Shown: positions 46,321-63,934 of the stretch, piece after piece
Numbering within the stretch: the stretch's first letter is position 1
Layout of the letters: every line of letters starts with the position of its first letter
Assembly (NCBI GenBank): GCA_963931925.1
Contig: OZ007579.1
Coordinates: 39,966,033-40,030,032, forward strand
Direction of reading: 5' to 3'
Source of the DNA: Onchidella celtica
Lineage: Eukaryota > Mollusca > Gastropoda > Systellommatophora > Onchidiidae
DNA length: 64,000 bases
Translations under genes and position numbers: made by a program
Notes under the pieces: generated by a model
The model's database searches: none
Seen by the model: only the letters and a program-made list of their open reading frames with translations
Told to the model about the DNA's origin: nothing

Positions 46321-47428
46321 CTGAGACCGTATGGCTAACTATTTGGTAGAGATTTATTTCGCTTTGTTTATCTTTTAAATTTTTTTGTACCGATGTGAGT
46401 GTACATGTATGTGTAGGTGTATGGTTGTTGTCGGTGTTGCCATGGTTTTGTAGAATATAGAGTTAAACAGGACCACGCCCACGAGTGAGTCTGAATCAAG
46501 ACTATCTCGCTTGTTGATTCAAAGGAAGGGAAAAACAAATCTAAGTCAAAGCTGACACAGAACAGATCTAATAGTAGAAAACAAGTTTTTCGGGAAAACC
46601 CAGCTAGTTGAATGTAGGTCAGCCATCAAATAGAGTGGTGAGTGGAGAAGGTGAGGCAAACAATTGGCCATGAGTAAAGCTCAGATTTGTCTCACTTAAG
46701 AGCAAGGTTAAGGTCACAGAATTTGGGAATTTTTGGTAAAGTTGGTGAAGCCTATTCGGTGGGCTGGGAGCCTATTCGTTATCTACTTGCTTTTTTTGTT
46801 TTAATGTTAAACATAGATATATAATGATATATACTAGTTGGCACAGTGACTCGTTAAAACCACCGATCTTGTGATTTTCAGAGTTGAGTTTTGATCACCA
46901 ATATGTAGGCGTGGAACGAAATTTCCTGTCATACTTTTTAATTCTACTCGAGGAAAATGTGTCTTTTTTTTTTTCCGGCCCAAAATGTCGAAACATTTTC
47001 TTCTGTTTACCTCACTTGTGGATCAAAATCAACGAAAGTATAAAAAGTATAGCGAGCTGCAAGACCTTTCAAAGTATGCCCACGCACACCTTTACGTCTT
47101 TCTATCCTTATGTGATATTTTGTAGAATTTAAGGCTCTGTGTTAAAAGCCTTTCATGATTGCATTGGGACGCCTTACTTCCTTTATAATATGATTCTTAA
47201 GGTTCACTGACCTCAAAGTTTATTATACTTGTCATGTAATCGTTCCCTGGATTAAGGTGCGTTCAGATTACAATTACATTAAATACTAATTGCAACCTAG
47301 ACCGGTGGTTAGTGGGATATCGTGGTAGGGTCTCCTTTGGTTCTGTCATTCTGTTATATTCTGTCTATTATCTTGCTTGTTCTTAACAGAATGGCGTTTA
47401 CGGTGTCGGTGTGGTTTCTCTAAACTCA
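46321..47428. other. Intergenic, nothing recognised
   Basis: No homology or coding signal apart from the loosely repeated piece at 47320-47420 noted elsewhere. Confidence 0.4.
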
Positions 47429-47602
47429 AGCTGGATTCTCATGTTACGTAAACGGCAACGGAAACGTCAAAAAACCCTTCTAGTAGTGAAATAGCAAGAA
47501 TGTTTCCCGACGCCGTTTCCGTACACATGGAAAACACGCCTTCTTTTTACTATATGAGGGATTTTTAGCCGTTTCCGTTTCCGTACACATGAGAACCTAG
47601 CT
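47429..47602. mobile_element. MITE-M copy 2 (3-bp TSD)
   Basis: AGCTGGATTCTCATGTTACG and CACATGAGAACCTAGCT are the imperfect TIRs; TCA is duplicated at 47426-47428 and 47603-47605. The interior has AACGGAAACGTCAAAAAACC and CCGTTTCCGTTTCCGTACAC. Confidence 0.8.
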
Positions 47603-48785
47603 TCAGACTTCAGACTTCATCGCGGGTAGTTGATGAGTGCTTCTGGCGGGGTCTTTACCAGACTTGGCATTCCGTTAGAGTCTGTCTGTACCGTCTTGCT
47701 TCTTCTTAGAACAATATGGCCGTTATCGTATCGATGTGCTCTCTCCAGACACAGACTCAAACTCCAGATCAAGCCTAGACAGGGAAAATGACCTCTTTAT
47801 CTATATAAAAAAAACAGCAAAGGAAAAAAAATTCACTGTGCTGCGAGGAAGAAATGCCCAGACCTGAAAAAAATTACATGTGAAAGATAATTCTTTTTGC
47901 TACTACGTCTATTCCTTTGACATGAAAGCGAAGTATCGTAATTTTGTAATAAAGGAAAATAGGCATAAAAACATCGAATAATGCTTTCTCCTCAACAATG
48001 ATGGCCTCCCTCCTGCCTCTGTTTTGTTTCGACTTTAAACTTCCGGTTGCGTTTCAAAGTTAGAAGGCATGGGTTTCTGTGCCGTCTGCCTTATGCACGG
48101 GCCATGCGGGTATTACTGTGCCAGTTGTGAGTTGTTTTCTACCTAGATCTACATAATCTGTGTGCCGATTGTGCGTGTTGTTTTCTAGATAAAGATATTT
48201 CTCCCGGGCAGGGCCGGATAACTCAGCTAGTAATATTAAAATGATCCATGTGACTGGCTTGGTGAATTTGACACAGTTCGAACCACATTTGGTCAAGCGC
48301 GTAGTGTTTTACATGGCAAGTTACAGCTGAAAAAGTACACACCAGCCGGTATTTTCTCCTTCTTTGGCTTTGTGTTTAGATTACGGTCCCCTAACAACAG
48401 TCTTTAGTCAAGCCATGATGAAACTATGGATCCAGTGAGCTGGTCCGGTTGACAGATAATAAATTATGAAAAGCGAAAGCAGAAGGCAAAAAGAAAAGGG
48501 GGGGGGGAAGGGGGGGGGGGAGGGGAGGGGGAGGGGGGAGGTAAGGTTGAGTTGGTCGGAGGGGTGGGGGTGCTATGGTGGGGTAAGCCATTTCTTTAAA
48601 GATCGAGTGGGTGGATAGGTGGAAAAGGCGGACGCGAAAAGGTTTTTTTTGGGGGGGGGGGGGGACTGTGGTTGCAGGTTGGGTCTAACGTGATATTTTG
48701 AACGTCAATAAAAGCAATTAGAAACTGTCAGTGTATATTCAATAACCGGCCAGATGTTGACCCTCATGTTAGGTAAACTCTAAGG
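47603..48785. other. Intergenic with G-rich tract
   Basis: A purine/G-rich region at 48490-48680 with several poly-G runs. TACGGTCCCCTAACAACAG at 48378 is a single MITE-L end. No gene was seen. Confidence 0.4.
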
Positions 48786-48996
48786 TAAGGCGTGAAACAG
48801 ATCAACGCTAGTGTAGGCCCCGACCGGTTGCTCGCCGCCCATAAATTTTGCTCCTTACTTGTACAATAGGTACTGCCCATTGCATCCCTCCGGGTCGCGG
48901 TGTGGGCAACGCGTATTGTACCAGTGTGAAGCAAAATTCATGGGCATCGAGCCGCCGATCTGGCACCCACACCAGCTTTGGGACTGTTTCACCCCT
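48786..48996. mobile_element. Foldback MITE-N copy 1
   Basis: AGGCGTGAAACAGATCAACG at the left and GGACTGTTTCACCCCTAA at the right are inverted; inner arms GCCCATAAATTTTGCT and AGCAAAATTCATGGGC also pair. A second copy begins at about 63935 and is cut by the window end. Confidence 0.65.
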
Positions 48997-49039
48997 AAAC
49001 TATGGACGATTAACGTCTTGCTAATGGTACCTATCCTTT

Positions 49040-49328
49040 GGCATGGCTAACTGGCCAAACTATACAATCTTCAGGCCTTAAATTTGGCAGGGAGGTGGCA
49101 ATTGAGATAAGGAAGATGATGGCTGTGATTAAAAGTTGTTTACTTCAAGCATGTATTTTTAAAAAATAACAATGTTTATTGCTATGTAACACCTGTGTAT
49201 TTGCATGTTTCTTTCGTAATATATATAGTACCGTGCTTGTCATAAAAAGTAACCGTATCAAGCGTTCAGTTTTGTGCGTAGTGTTCTGGTGCGCATGAGT
49301 TCTGAAGCAGGACTGCAGATTACTACTT

Positions 49329-49359
<31 letters not shown>

Positions 49360-49431
49360 AAGGGCGGGGGGGGGGGGGGGCGGGGGAGCACATGATTGTT
49401 TATTCCGGGCAGTGCCCGGTCGGTCATCTAG
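49040..49431 (+). mobile_element. Helitron-like non-autonomous copy 2
   Basis: The plus-strand 3' end has the hairpin CCGGGCAGTGCCCGG (49405-49419) followed after 8 bases by CTAG (49428-49431) and T. It is homologous to 4521-4890 in opposite orientation, including TTTAAAAAATAACAATGTTT, the ACTCATGCGC complement and the CT/GA microsatellite just inside the end. The 5' end was not located. Confidence 0.6.
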
Positions 49432-50063
49432 TCTTCTATGTTACAGACGAAAAACTGGACGGCCCGTGCGTACGTCAGGCACGTTATAAAGATACCTTGG
49501 CAGTTGAATGTCGAAGAAGAGCACGCAAATCATAGCGGCTGCCAGGGCACAGTTAAAAATAATAATAATAATTCCTAAACTCACATCCACCTCTAAAAAT
49601 GGGATCAAAGAAGTCTACAAATACAACAACAAAAACAAGAATAGTAAAATAAAATGCAAAGAAAGAGAGGTGCACATTTTTTTTTTAATGCCGAAGGCAA
49701 AGACCCTGCGAAAGCAAAGACTTCAACGATGGAAAATTTATTTTACACGGCCGCCAAAGTTCCATAAACAATCCAGGTGTTGCAAACAACAGTTTGGTGA
49801 ACTATAATTATGAATGTGGTGAGCAGACAGGGCTTATTGATCTTGTTAATTACTCCAGCACAAATTAAAAGGTGTCATTGACATGTAGGATGTACCACAT
49901 AAAAGGGGGAAATAAAATTAAAAGGATTGTTGTTACTGCTACGTACGGTCCCTAATTTTTTTTTGCCCTAGGGGTAGGCCACATAGGGAAAATACTAAGC
50001 TGTATTCACTATCCAGCCGTAGCTTTCTATATAAGATACTATGCTCCCCTAACACCAGCCTTC

Positions 50064-50620
50064 TTAGTGTAGTGACATACTAGACGCGGCAAACTGCTGC
50101 CGCACGCGGGAGCGGTAAAAAAAAAACCGCCAACACGTGTTATCCTATGAGACCTGACATACTAGAGAAACTGTCGTCGCGCGCGGGAGCGGTTGCCGCT
50201 GTCTGATTTTTTTCTGCCGCGCCTGTCGGCGGGAAAATGAGAACCGCAACCGCGCGCGGGAGCGGTTTTCAGAGACAACACATGTTAGGCTATGGCTAGT
50301 GACATACTATCCCGCTCGCCGCGGCGGGATTTTTATTGCAGTGCAATCATCAGATGCACTTCGTTTCTCGCACACAGTCCTGTTTCTTTTTTTCAGAAAT
50401 AATATTCAGATATTGTGAACTTTTCGAATATGTCTGCGGAAGTTATTATTAGTATGGTGGAGCAACAGCCTGCTATCTGGGACAAGGGTTGTGAGAAAAA
50501 CGCACTGGAGGGAGGTTTGCCGCTCATAGTATGTCAGGTTCAAACTTACGCGGTTTGCAGCTGCCGCGCGCGGGAACGGCAAACCGCGACAGCACGCGGC
50601 ATAGTATGTCACTACACTTA
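50064..50620. mobile_element. Harbinger-like MITE, TTA target duplication
   Basis: GTGTAGTGACATACTA at 50067 and TAGTATGTCACTACAC ending at 50617 are perfect 16-bp inverted repeats between two TTA copies (50064-50066 and 50618-50620). The GC-rich interior has repeated CGCGCGGGAGCGGT motifs in both orientations and further GACATACTA pieces, so it may itself be composite. Length 551 bp. Confidence 0.8.
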
Positions 50621-50665
50621 TTCTGACACTTTGCGGTCGATGAAGAGCGTCCATCTTGTTTGTGA

Positions 50666-50743
50666 TGACGTCAGACGCTGGTCTATAAAACGGTTGAAGT
50701 CACGATCCTTCGCGAATCTTCCACTGAGGATCATCAACTCTAG
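50666..50743 (+). promoter_or_regulatory. Possible promoter with CRE and TATA box and first-exon donor
   Basis: TGACGTCA (50666-50673) is a full cAMP-response element, TATAAAA (50684-50690) a good TATA box 18 bases further on, and CTCTAG|GTAAGA at 50743 a strong splice donor some 25 bases after the expected start site. The unit faces right. The next plus-strand gene is the ENTPD-like one at 57698, which lacks its first exon here, so this may be its 5' end. No transcript evidence is available. Confidence 0.35.
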
Positions 50744-50898
50744 GTAAGATCTCGAAGGTGGGTTGGAGGAAGGGGTCGAGGGGGAGGGCGCAGGTGGATA
50801 TTGCTTTTAGCATTCAGTTAAAACCTGATGTCGTTTATTCATAAATTCCCCAACTTATTTTTTAAAAAAATTGCCATGCTTCTTTCTGCAGATATTGC

Positions 50899-51120
50899 GA
50901 CCTTAGTAAAGTTCTTGTTGGTTAGAACTCCACTTTTTGCACATCCGAGAAATCCCATGTTAATAGCGGCTTCAGTATTATCGTAAGGCGTTAGAATATT
51001 AAATCAAAACTGTGAAACAGCTTGATGACTGCCGCAACGCATTTTAAGCAAGTGTCAAAGTGTGCAGTTGTAATACCTCTTCTACATACTAAAAGATCTC
51101 TTTTTTTTTTTTCTTCAGAA
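50899..51120 (+). mobile_element. MITE-K copy 6
   Basis: Starts CGACCTTAGTAAAGTTCTTG; contains AACTGTGAAACAGCTTGATG and CATACTAAAAGATCTC. The right TIR is missing. Confidence 0.65.
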
Positions 51121-51308
51121 TATGTGAGTGTGCATGGGAAAACCCGGCATAAGTCGGCAACATGAGATTTTGAGTTCTGTACATATAATAAAAGACAAGA
51201 CATTTGTGATAAATTGAAGTCAGTGACCCCCCTAAAAAAAGATTTTGAGAAAACGGCATTTAACCCTTAAAGTGGTAATAGCTAATTGACCAAGTAATAT
51301 TGGAGTGA

Positions 51309-51422
51309 CTGTTGTTAGGAGACCGTAGTCTAATTACAAAGCCGTTATGGAGATCATAGTGAGTAGTGTTCACTGCTCACCTACAGTTTACCCTGTAACA
51401 TGCCACGGTCCCCTAAAAACAG
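51309..51422. mobile_element. MITE-L copy, intact
   Basis: CTGTTGTTAGGAGACCGTAG and CACGGTCCCCTAAAAACAG form the TIRs of a 114-bp element. A second copy follows in tandem with similar flank (GCCAAGTCGGAAGTTT) at 51444-52903. Confidence 0.7.
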
Positions 51423-51443
51423 CCAAGTCGGAAGTTTTTCGGT

Positions 51444-52903
51444 CTTGTTAGGAGACCGCAGTCTAATTACAAAGCCGTTATAGAGATCACTATGGGTAGT
51501 GTTCACTGCTCATCTACAGTTTACCCTGTAACATGCCAGGTGTCATAATCAAATGTAATTGGTGTGAGGTTAGTGGTCAAGGGGAAATAACCGAATTAAT
51601 TATAGAGAGGAGGTGAATAAATATAACATGTGAAGTACGTCAGTTGTAGATAAGGACGGTGTTTTTTGATGACGTCATTTTAAGCAAGAGGGAACTATTG
51701 AACAACAGGAAGGCGTAGATAAACAGTAGTATGCTAGTAGATAGAATATCACTGGTGTTATGGTGAATGGGCTATAGATAATCAGATATATACTACTGAT
51801 ATTAAAATGTAAAGATAATGTGCTATCGATGAAGATTAACACCCCGTTTTCAACGTGGGGGTGAGAACTATTTATTTGTCTACGTCACTTAACCGTTAAG
51901 GCGTATTGATAATATAGGCAGCCGAGAGTCGAGAGAGCAGCTGACCGGGGGACTTCACTCCGTGCATAGCCTTCCCTGTGTGTAGGAGTCAGTTGCATCC
52001 TACTTGAGTGGATGATTGTAATATTTACCAATACAACATGACTAGATGTTGATCTTGTCATTTATATTCATAAGCTTGACATGACACCGCTTTGATATAT
52101 TGTTTCTGGCCTTAGTGCCAGACCAATCGTAAGTAATCGAAGATAGAATCTCTTGATGACATCGACAGTGAATGAAACGTACGACATTTATCCGTTAGGA
52201 GAGTCTTGAAGGAACCCACCAGGAGTGAATGCAAAAGTAAACTGCCATCTAGAGCTGCATCTAGAACTAATGTATGAAATGTATGACTAACTGTGATTGA
52301 ATTATCTGGGTGAGGCTGGGAAATGCCAGCCCATCCTAGAGCTAGATATATCTAGATATCTAGATCTCTGTACTTAACTGGGCCGACGTCACTTGTCGTT
52401 GACGGGCTCGTTCTCTACTAGAATTGTAGGCAGAATATCCCATATGACATTATGTATTCAGAGACTGTAATTGTCATCCAATAAGTAATCTAGTTTTTAG
52501 ATATATATACCTAATAGATCTAGTTTAAGCAGATAATTAGTGAGTCCAGAGTTAAATGTTATTAGAGAAAGTATAGAGCTAGACTTAGAAGGAAGTATTA
52601 TTAATTATGGATGTGATGCCACAGATGTTTATCCTTATTAATTAATTAGATCTAGTCGAGATTGTTAGTGTCTTTATTTTAAATAAATGTGACCCTGCAG
52701 GTCTGATGAATTGAACTTTAATCAGATTGTCTTTTAGTATTTGGAATGGTATGAAAGTTAGGTCTTAGATGGAATAAATAATAAATCATAAAACTCTCGA
52801 TTATAAAAAAATGCAGTCGAACCAACACCCCATCAACACAACATTATGATTCCAGGGAATCCATAACAACTGGGTCATAACACCAGGGTCCCCTAAACAA
52901 CAG
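51444..52903. mobile_element. MITE-L copy split by a solo LTR
   Basis: The MITE runs from 51444 to 51540, is interrupted, and resumes at 52883 to end CCCCTAAACAACAG at 52903. The joined flank again reads GCCAAGTTGGAAGTTTG, so this copy and its neighbour at 51309 arose by tandem duplication. Confidence 0.7.
51541..52882 (+). repeat. Solo LTR of an LTR retrotransposon, 1342 bp
   Basis: It starts TGTCATAATC and ends GGGTCATAACA, with the 5-bp target duplication CCAGG at 51536-51540 and 52883-52887. It has no coding sequence. It is related to the tract at 29040-30379 inside the Gmr1-like element. A solo LTR is what remains after recombination between the two LTRs of a full element. The strand is tentative and follows the TG...CA reading. 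Confidence 0.75.
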
Positions 52904-53067
52904 CCAAGTTGGAAGTTTGTGATGGACCCATATTTTCACTTCAAAGCCGTTTTTCTCAAAACCAGCTCTGCCTACTTATGCCGGGTTTTCCCATGCACAC
53001 TCACAAATGAAAATAGAACAAACAAAAACAGTTGTAAGAAAAAAAGAAAAAAAAAACAAAAAAAACA

Positions 53068-53160
53068 AGTGTCAAAATGTGCATTTGCAATAACTATTCT
53101 ACATACTAAAAGATCTCTAGTTTTTCAGAGAGAGAAACAGAACAAATAAGAATAGCTATA
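53068..53160 (+). mobile_element. MITE-K copy 7, fragment
   Basis: CAAGTGTCAAAATGTGCATT to GAACAAATAAGAATAGC, the right third of the family sequence. Confidence 0.55.
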
Positions 53161-53469
53161 AGAAACAAAAGGCAGATGACAGCTTGCTCATCATGTATTG
53201 TTATTTAAATCCAAAACATTAAAGTTCTACCTAATATTTTTTATTCATCTCCACCTCTAAAGTCCAGAGCCGTCTTATCGCACTGGCACACCTGGCACTT
53301 GTCTATGGGCTCCAAGGATTTAGGGGGCCCCGTGCACGCAAATTAGCATTGGTTTTTGAAAAAAGGACTAAAATCCCGTGCATTACTAAAGAATCTGCCC
53401 CAGAATCCACAATGATGTTAAGACAATCCGGCTATTGTCACATAATTGAATTAATGGACATCCTTATCG

Positions 53470-53712
53470 AGACCTTAGTCTTTGTTTGTTCTATCTATTT
53501 ACTGAAATACTGGAGATCTTTGAGTATGTAGAAGGGGTATAACAAATGCGCACTTTGACACTTGTTTAGAATGCATTGGGGCACTTATCAAGACGTTTCA
53601 CAGTTCCGATTTATTCTAGTTCCTTATCATAATACGAAAGCCTCAAGCGTTCAACGTCGAATGTCTGAGTTGTGCAAAAAAAAAAGAGTTGGAACAAACA
53701 AGATCTAAGATC
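53470..53712 (-). mobile_element. MITE-K copy 8, both TIRs
   Basis: Starts GACCTTAGTCTTTGTTTGTT and ends GGAACAAACAAGATCTAAGATC. Orientation is opposite to the other full copies. Confidence 0.75.
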
Positions 53713-54470
53713 ATAAAATCCCGTGCACTACAAAAGAATCTGCCCAGGGCCCCATAGTGATGTTAAGACTGCCCTGCTAATGTCACATCATTAACATCCT
53801 TATATCGACTGGCTAAAACCAAATACGAAAGACACTATGGCTGATGTGCCCTGAGTCTAGTTTCTTTACCGTCTATTTGACATTTTGCGCGAGGTCTCTC
53901 TTACCCCCAGCTAACTCAAGACAGTTTTGACGCCCTCGAACTAACGAGACAGAATTGTTTCTTCGATCAAACCAATAGTGGCGGATCTAGAATGAAACTA
54001 ATGAAACTTAAGCTTGAGGTTCGCTGGTCCCGGGGGTCTTGAAAACATTTGTTTGAATGAGTGAATGTTGGATGTTGCCCTATTGTTGCTGGTTGCGAAG
54101 GATCCCAATAACAGTTCCATCTTCAGGACCCCATACTAATTCAAACTTCAGGGTCCCGATAACAGATCTACCTTTGGGGTCGGTCCCAATAACAGTTCGA
54201 CCTTCAGGGCCCCATAATAATTCAAACTTCAGGGTCCCAATAACAGTTCCAGCTTCGGGGTCCCAAAAATATAGGTCTGCCATCCTTAGCCAGTGCGCGA
54301 GGTCTCGTTGAACTCAACAGTGGTCATCTCTCAGTGACACCGAGAAAGACAAGACAGATTTGACTCAGTGCCCCACCGGCCTACAGAAGATCTCTGTCAT
54401 TCATCAAACAAATAAGTTGGGGTTTTGCCATAATTGTTATATGTGCATTTTGCCTTGTCGAGAAAATGAA
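53713..54470. other. Intergenic with a short tandem repeat
   Basis: At 54096-54266 a roughly 27-base motif (CCCAATAACAGTTC.A.CTTC, AGGGTCCC) is repeated six or seven times with variation. TAGTGGCGGATCTAGAA at 53980 resembles a hAT end without a partner. No gene. Confidence 0.5.
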
Positions 54471-54859
54471 GATTGAAGTTTGGTCGGCAAAAGGGCTAAA
54501 TACATGCAACATTACATCACAAACACATAATTATCTTGAAACAGTTTTGACTGATTGGAATAACACTAATATACATAATGAAATTAGGAGGAAAGAGAAC
54601 CACTTTCATGACAAAACGTCAAAATTGGCAAAATGTCGCATACAACAACAATGGCAGGTATTCCTCGAAAATATCTCTTCCACAGCAGGTTTAGGAGAGA
54701 AGCGATAAGACAGCAGCATGACGTCACTTCCGATCATATGCCTATGGTTATGTGCCATGTCAGTTTTGGTCACATCGCAACCCCCTAGTGTGGTCAACTA
54801 CATGGTCATTCTGGATGCTTGTTATCAATGGACCACGCTCAAAATCATCGGGTTAGTTG

Positions 54860-56200
54860 CTCTAGGTCTTTAACGTAGGAGGTTCGCTGCTCTTGGCATT
54901 TACATCTCACTGTCCTTGCTTTTATTTTCTTGTCCTTGTCTTTGCGTGTTTCTGAGTCATGGATTGGTGGTTTAGATGCAAAAACAGATATAGACCATTT
55001 TTGGGCTTAGCCAGGTTTTACCTAGTCCGACAAATGCGTGCGCTCTCTATCTGGATCTAAAAACAGTTTGACGCAAAACCCGATACAGCCTAGTGTGCAG
55101 AAGCAGTTCTGGCCATTCACAAGCCTAGGATCGGATCAGGTGACACAACGTTGCCAGCTGTAAACATTGAAAACATGGCGTCCTCCAGTGGTGATACAGA
55201 CATTGATTTTTCGGCTCTTCAAAATCATTTGATGGCTTGGATCAATGTGTGAAATTTTGTGATAGGGGCAGAAAAAGAAAAGCTAACCCAGAAAGTCGTA
55301 AACGAGCAGTAGAGAAAAGGCATCGTTATTCAGGTGCCGATAAGACGCCACAAATTGTGTGCACCCATCAACCTGACCCAGCCCCAGCACCAACAAATGA
55401 AAACACTAAGCCTGGGAAGTCAAAGGAACTTTTCTATTCTGCGTATATGCTCTCAAATCGATCCCTTAGACTTGGTTGGGAAAATTTTTACTGTACTTTG
55501 GTTCAGACTGCAGATTTGGATTCTGGCTCTGATGTGGGCTAATTTCTAGATTTCTAGTGCTTGATAAGTCATACACAAACTGTAATTAAGGACTTATATG
55601 GTATCTCAGTATCTTGTTGGTGATTGGTTGACTCTGTTTAGATTTTTTTAAAAATGGATAGAAAAAGTATTTTTGGATATGTCTGTTTTTGCGCGTAATT
55701 GTTTTGTTGGATATAACTAGTACTAGTTTTGCACCAAAATAGAAATTTCTATAAAGTGTTATTCAAACATGCAAAGGCTTAGATTTCACAGCTTTTAATT
55801 ATTTATTCTTATGTGTATGATCTTTTATATACCATCAAAGTTTATGTTTTAACTTTGATATTCAATTTGTAATTTAAAAAATGTCTCATTTTTGCAAATT
55901 TGAAAAATCGGATATAATCTGCTTTTGCATTTAAACCTTTCGTTTATTCTTTATTGTTTTTTTAAATTTTGTTAGGTCTACTCTTCTTTGACTTCCAAAA
56001 ACTGCAAGGGTATCATGCACACAGGTCCTCACTCAGAGTTCTTCGTCCTTATCCGAGAAGACAAGGTACTCGATCCTACCTACCATTAGGTCAGGGACAG
56101 GAATTTTCCCCCATAAAATTCATTGCACCGACGGGGAATCGAACCAGATACCTTCGGGGTGAGAAACGAGCACCTTTGCTTCTAGACCAACGTGTCCTAT
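54860..56200 (-). mobile_element. SINE copy S2, split by a TIR element
   Basis: The outer part, AGGTCTTTAACGTAGGAGG to TTTACATCTCACTG (54868-54920), and the tRNA-like body (55975-56200, with the B-box GGTTCGATTCCC in reverse at about 56140) match SINE S1 and S3. The element at 54969-55937 separates them. Confidence 0.55.
54969..55937 (+). mobile_element. TIR DNA element with a decayed gene start
   Basis: Left GGTTTAGATGCAAAAACAGA and the complement of the right end (GGTTTAAATGCAAAAGCAGA) form imperfect inverted repeats. A similar TGTCTGTTTTTGC stands near 55680. The inside includes MASSSGDTDIDFSALQNHL from 55175, a stop, then GRKRKANPESRKRAVEKRHR with RYSGADKTPQIVCTH in the frame at 55237-55542. 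This pattern looks like the start of a transposon-encoded protein, but I cannot name its family. Confidence 0.5.
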
Positions 56201-56990
56201 CGGGTTCCTTCAGTACTAAGATACTAAAATTAGGAGAAGAAGGAAGAGCTGGGACGTTTTGATTGCAGTGAGTTCATACCGCCACATTGCAGTAAAACCT
56301 ACTGAAGTCATAAATAATTGTGTGTTTTTACAAACCAAGTAGAGAGAAATTACTATGTTTTACTGACTGTTTAAGTTTGACTGCACGCCTTGATTGAAGC
56401 AGCTTATTTGGTAATAACATCAGCAGCTGTATTGAGAAAATACTGAATGTTATTGACTGTTTTGGCCATGGGCAACGCACCTAAGCAGCGCGTAAACTGT
56501 GTGCACGACTCTTTGAAGGCGCGACAAAGGGTCTGTCCAGTCTTATCGTATCGGTTACTTTTGGTAAGACCTCAGCCTACGGCCCTACGTCAATCCAGTG
56601 TAAATTTGGGTAAGATTTCCTTAGGACTGGTAATTTTTCGAGGGGGCAGGTTTCTTACGTCACAGAGACGGCAGCGTGATGTCCTATTCAGCGGACCTCC
56701 GTCAGAACGGTGACCTTCTTTTGAGCAAGTTTGGGGCACGTGACATTTTGGGGGGACACAGCCCAAGTATCTGTGTATCACTAGTGTATATCTATGGTCG
56801 CAAGCTTTACCCGATCGTCCTCCACCAACTTGTTTGCATTATCATGCTGATAAACAAAGATGGCACTGTAAAGTGATTACTTAACTAGATTCGACTAGAC
56901 CAAACCAGACTAGACTAAGGACAGACCAGACCAGACTAGAATAAGGACAGGCCAGACCAGACCAGACAAAGACAAAGTCAAAGTAAAGTA
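56201..56990. other. Intergenic, nothing recognised
   Basis: No convincing coding or repeat signal. The open frame at 56447-56713 has no domain, no splice context and ordinary length for chance. Confidence 0.4.
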
Positions 56991-57655
56991 AGGTGAAGTG
57001 GAGTAAAATACAGTAAACTAAAACTAAAATTGAAACTAAAACTAAAACCAGAACAAGACTAAAACTAAAACTAAACTAACGTAAAATTAGAATTCCTGAA
57101 ACTAAACTAACTAAACCAAGACTAACTAAAACTAAACTAACTAAAACTAAACTAAACTAAACTAAACTAAACTAAACTAAACTAAACTAAACTAAACTAA
57201 CTAAACCAAGACTAACTAAAACTAAACTAAACTAAACTAAACTAAACTAAACTAAACTAAACTAAACTAAACTAAACTAAACTAAACTAAACTAAACTAA
57301 ACTAAACTAAACTAAACTAAACTAAACTAATTAAACCAAGACTAACTAAAACTAACTTACTAAAATTAAACTAAACTAAACCAAACCAAACCAAACCAAA
57401 CCAAAGCAAACCAAACCCAACCCAACCCAACCCAATCCAACCCAACCCAACCCAACCCAACCCAAACCAGCCCAACCCAAACCAAACCAAACCAAACCAA
57501 ACCAAACCAAACCAAACCAAACCAAACCAAACCAAACCGAACCAAACCAAACCCAAACCAAACCAAACCAAACCAAACCAAACCAAACCAAACCAAACTA
57601 AACCAAACTAAACTAAACTAAACCAAACTAAACTAAACTAAACTAAACTAAACTG
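56880..57655. repeat. Pentanucleotide arrays (AAACT)n and (AAACC)n
   Basis: From 57050 the sequence is mainly ACTAA units, changing near 57370 to ACCAA and CCCAA units and back to ACTAA near 57600. The edge (56880-57050) is a degraded form. The minus-strand frames of tryptophan, phenylalanine and glycine are by-products. It ends 40 bases before an ENTPD exon. Confidence 0.9.
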
Positions 57656-57697
57656 ATATATTTAAAAAACTAAATGATTCCCTGTTTCACTCTCCAG

Positions 57698-63920
<6,223 letters not shown>

Positions 63921-63934
63921 GTTAGTGGCGACAT

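Noticed and set aside
56447-56713. Plus-strand open frame of 88 codons
   Set aside because: No domain, no splice context, no second copy; length fits chance.
57366-57596. Tryptophan/glycine-rich frames (WFGLVWFGLV)
   Set aside because: By-product of the AACCA pentamer array on the minus strand.
57370-57600. Interstitial telomere repeat
   Set aside because: The units are AAACC and AACCC pentamers, not the TTAGGG hexamer of molluscs.
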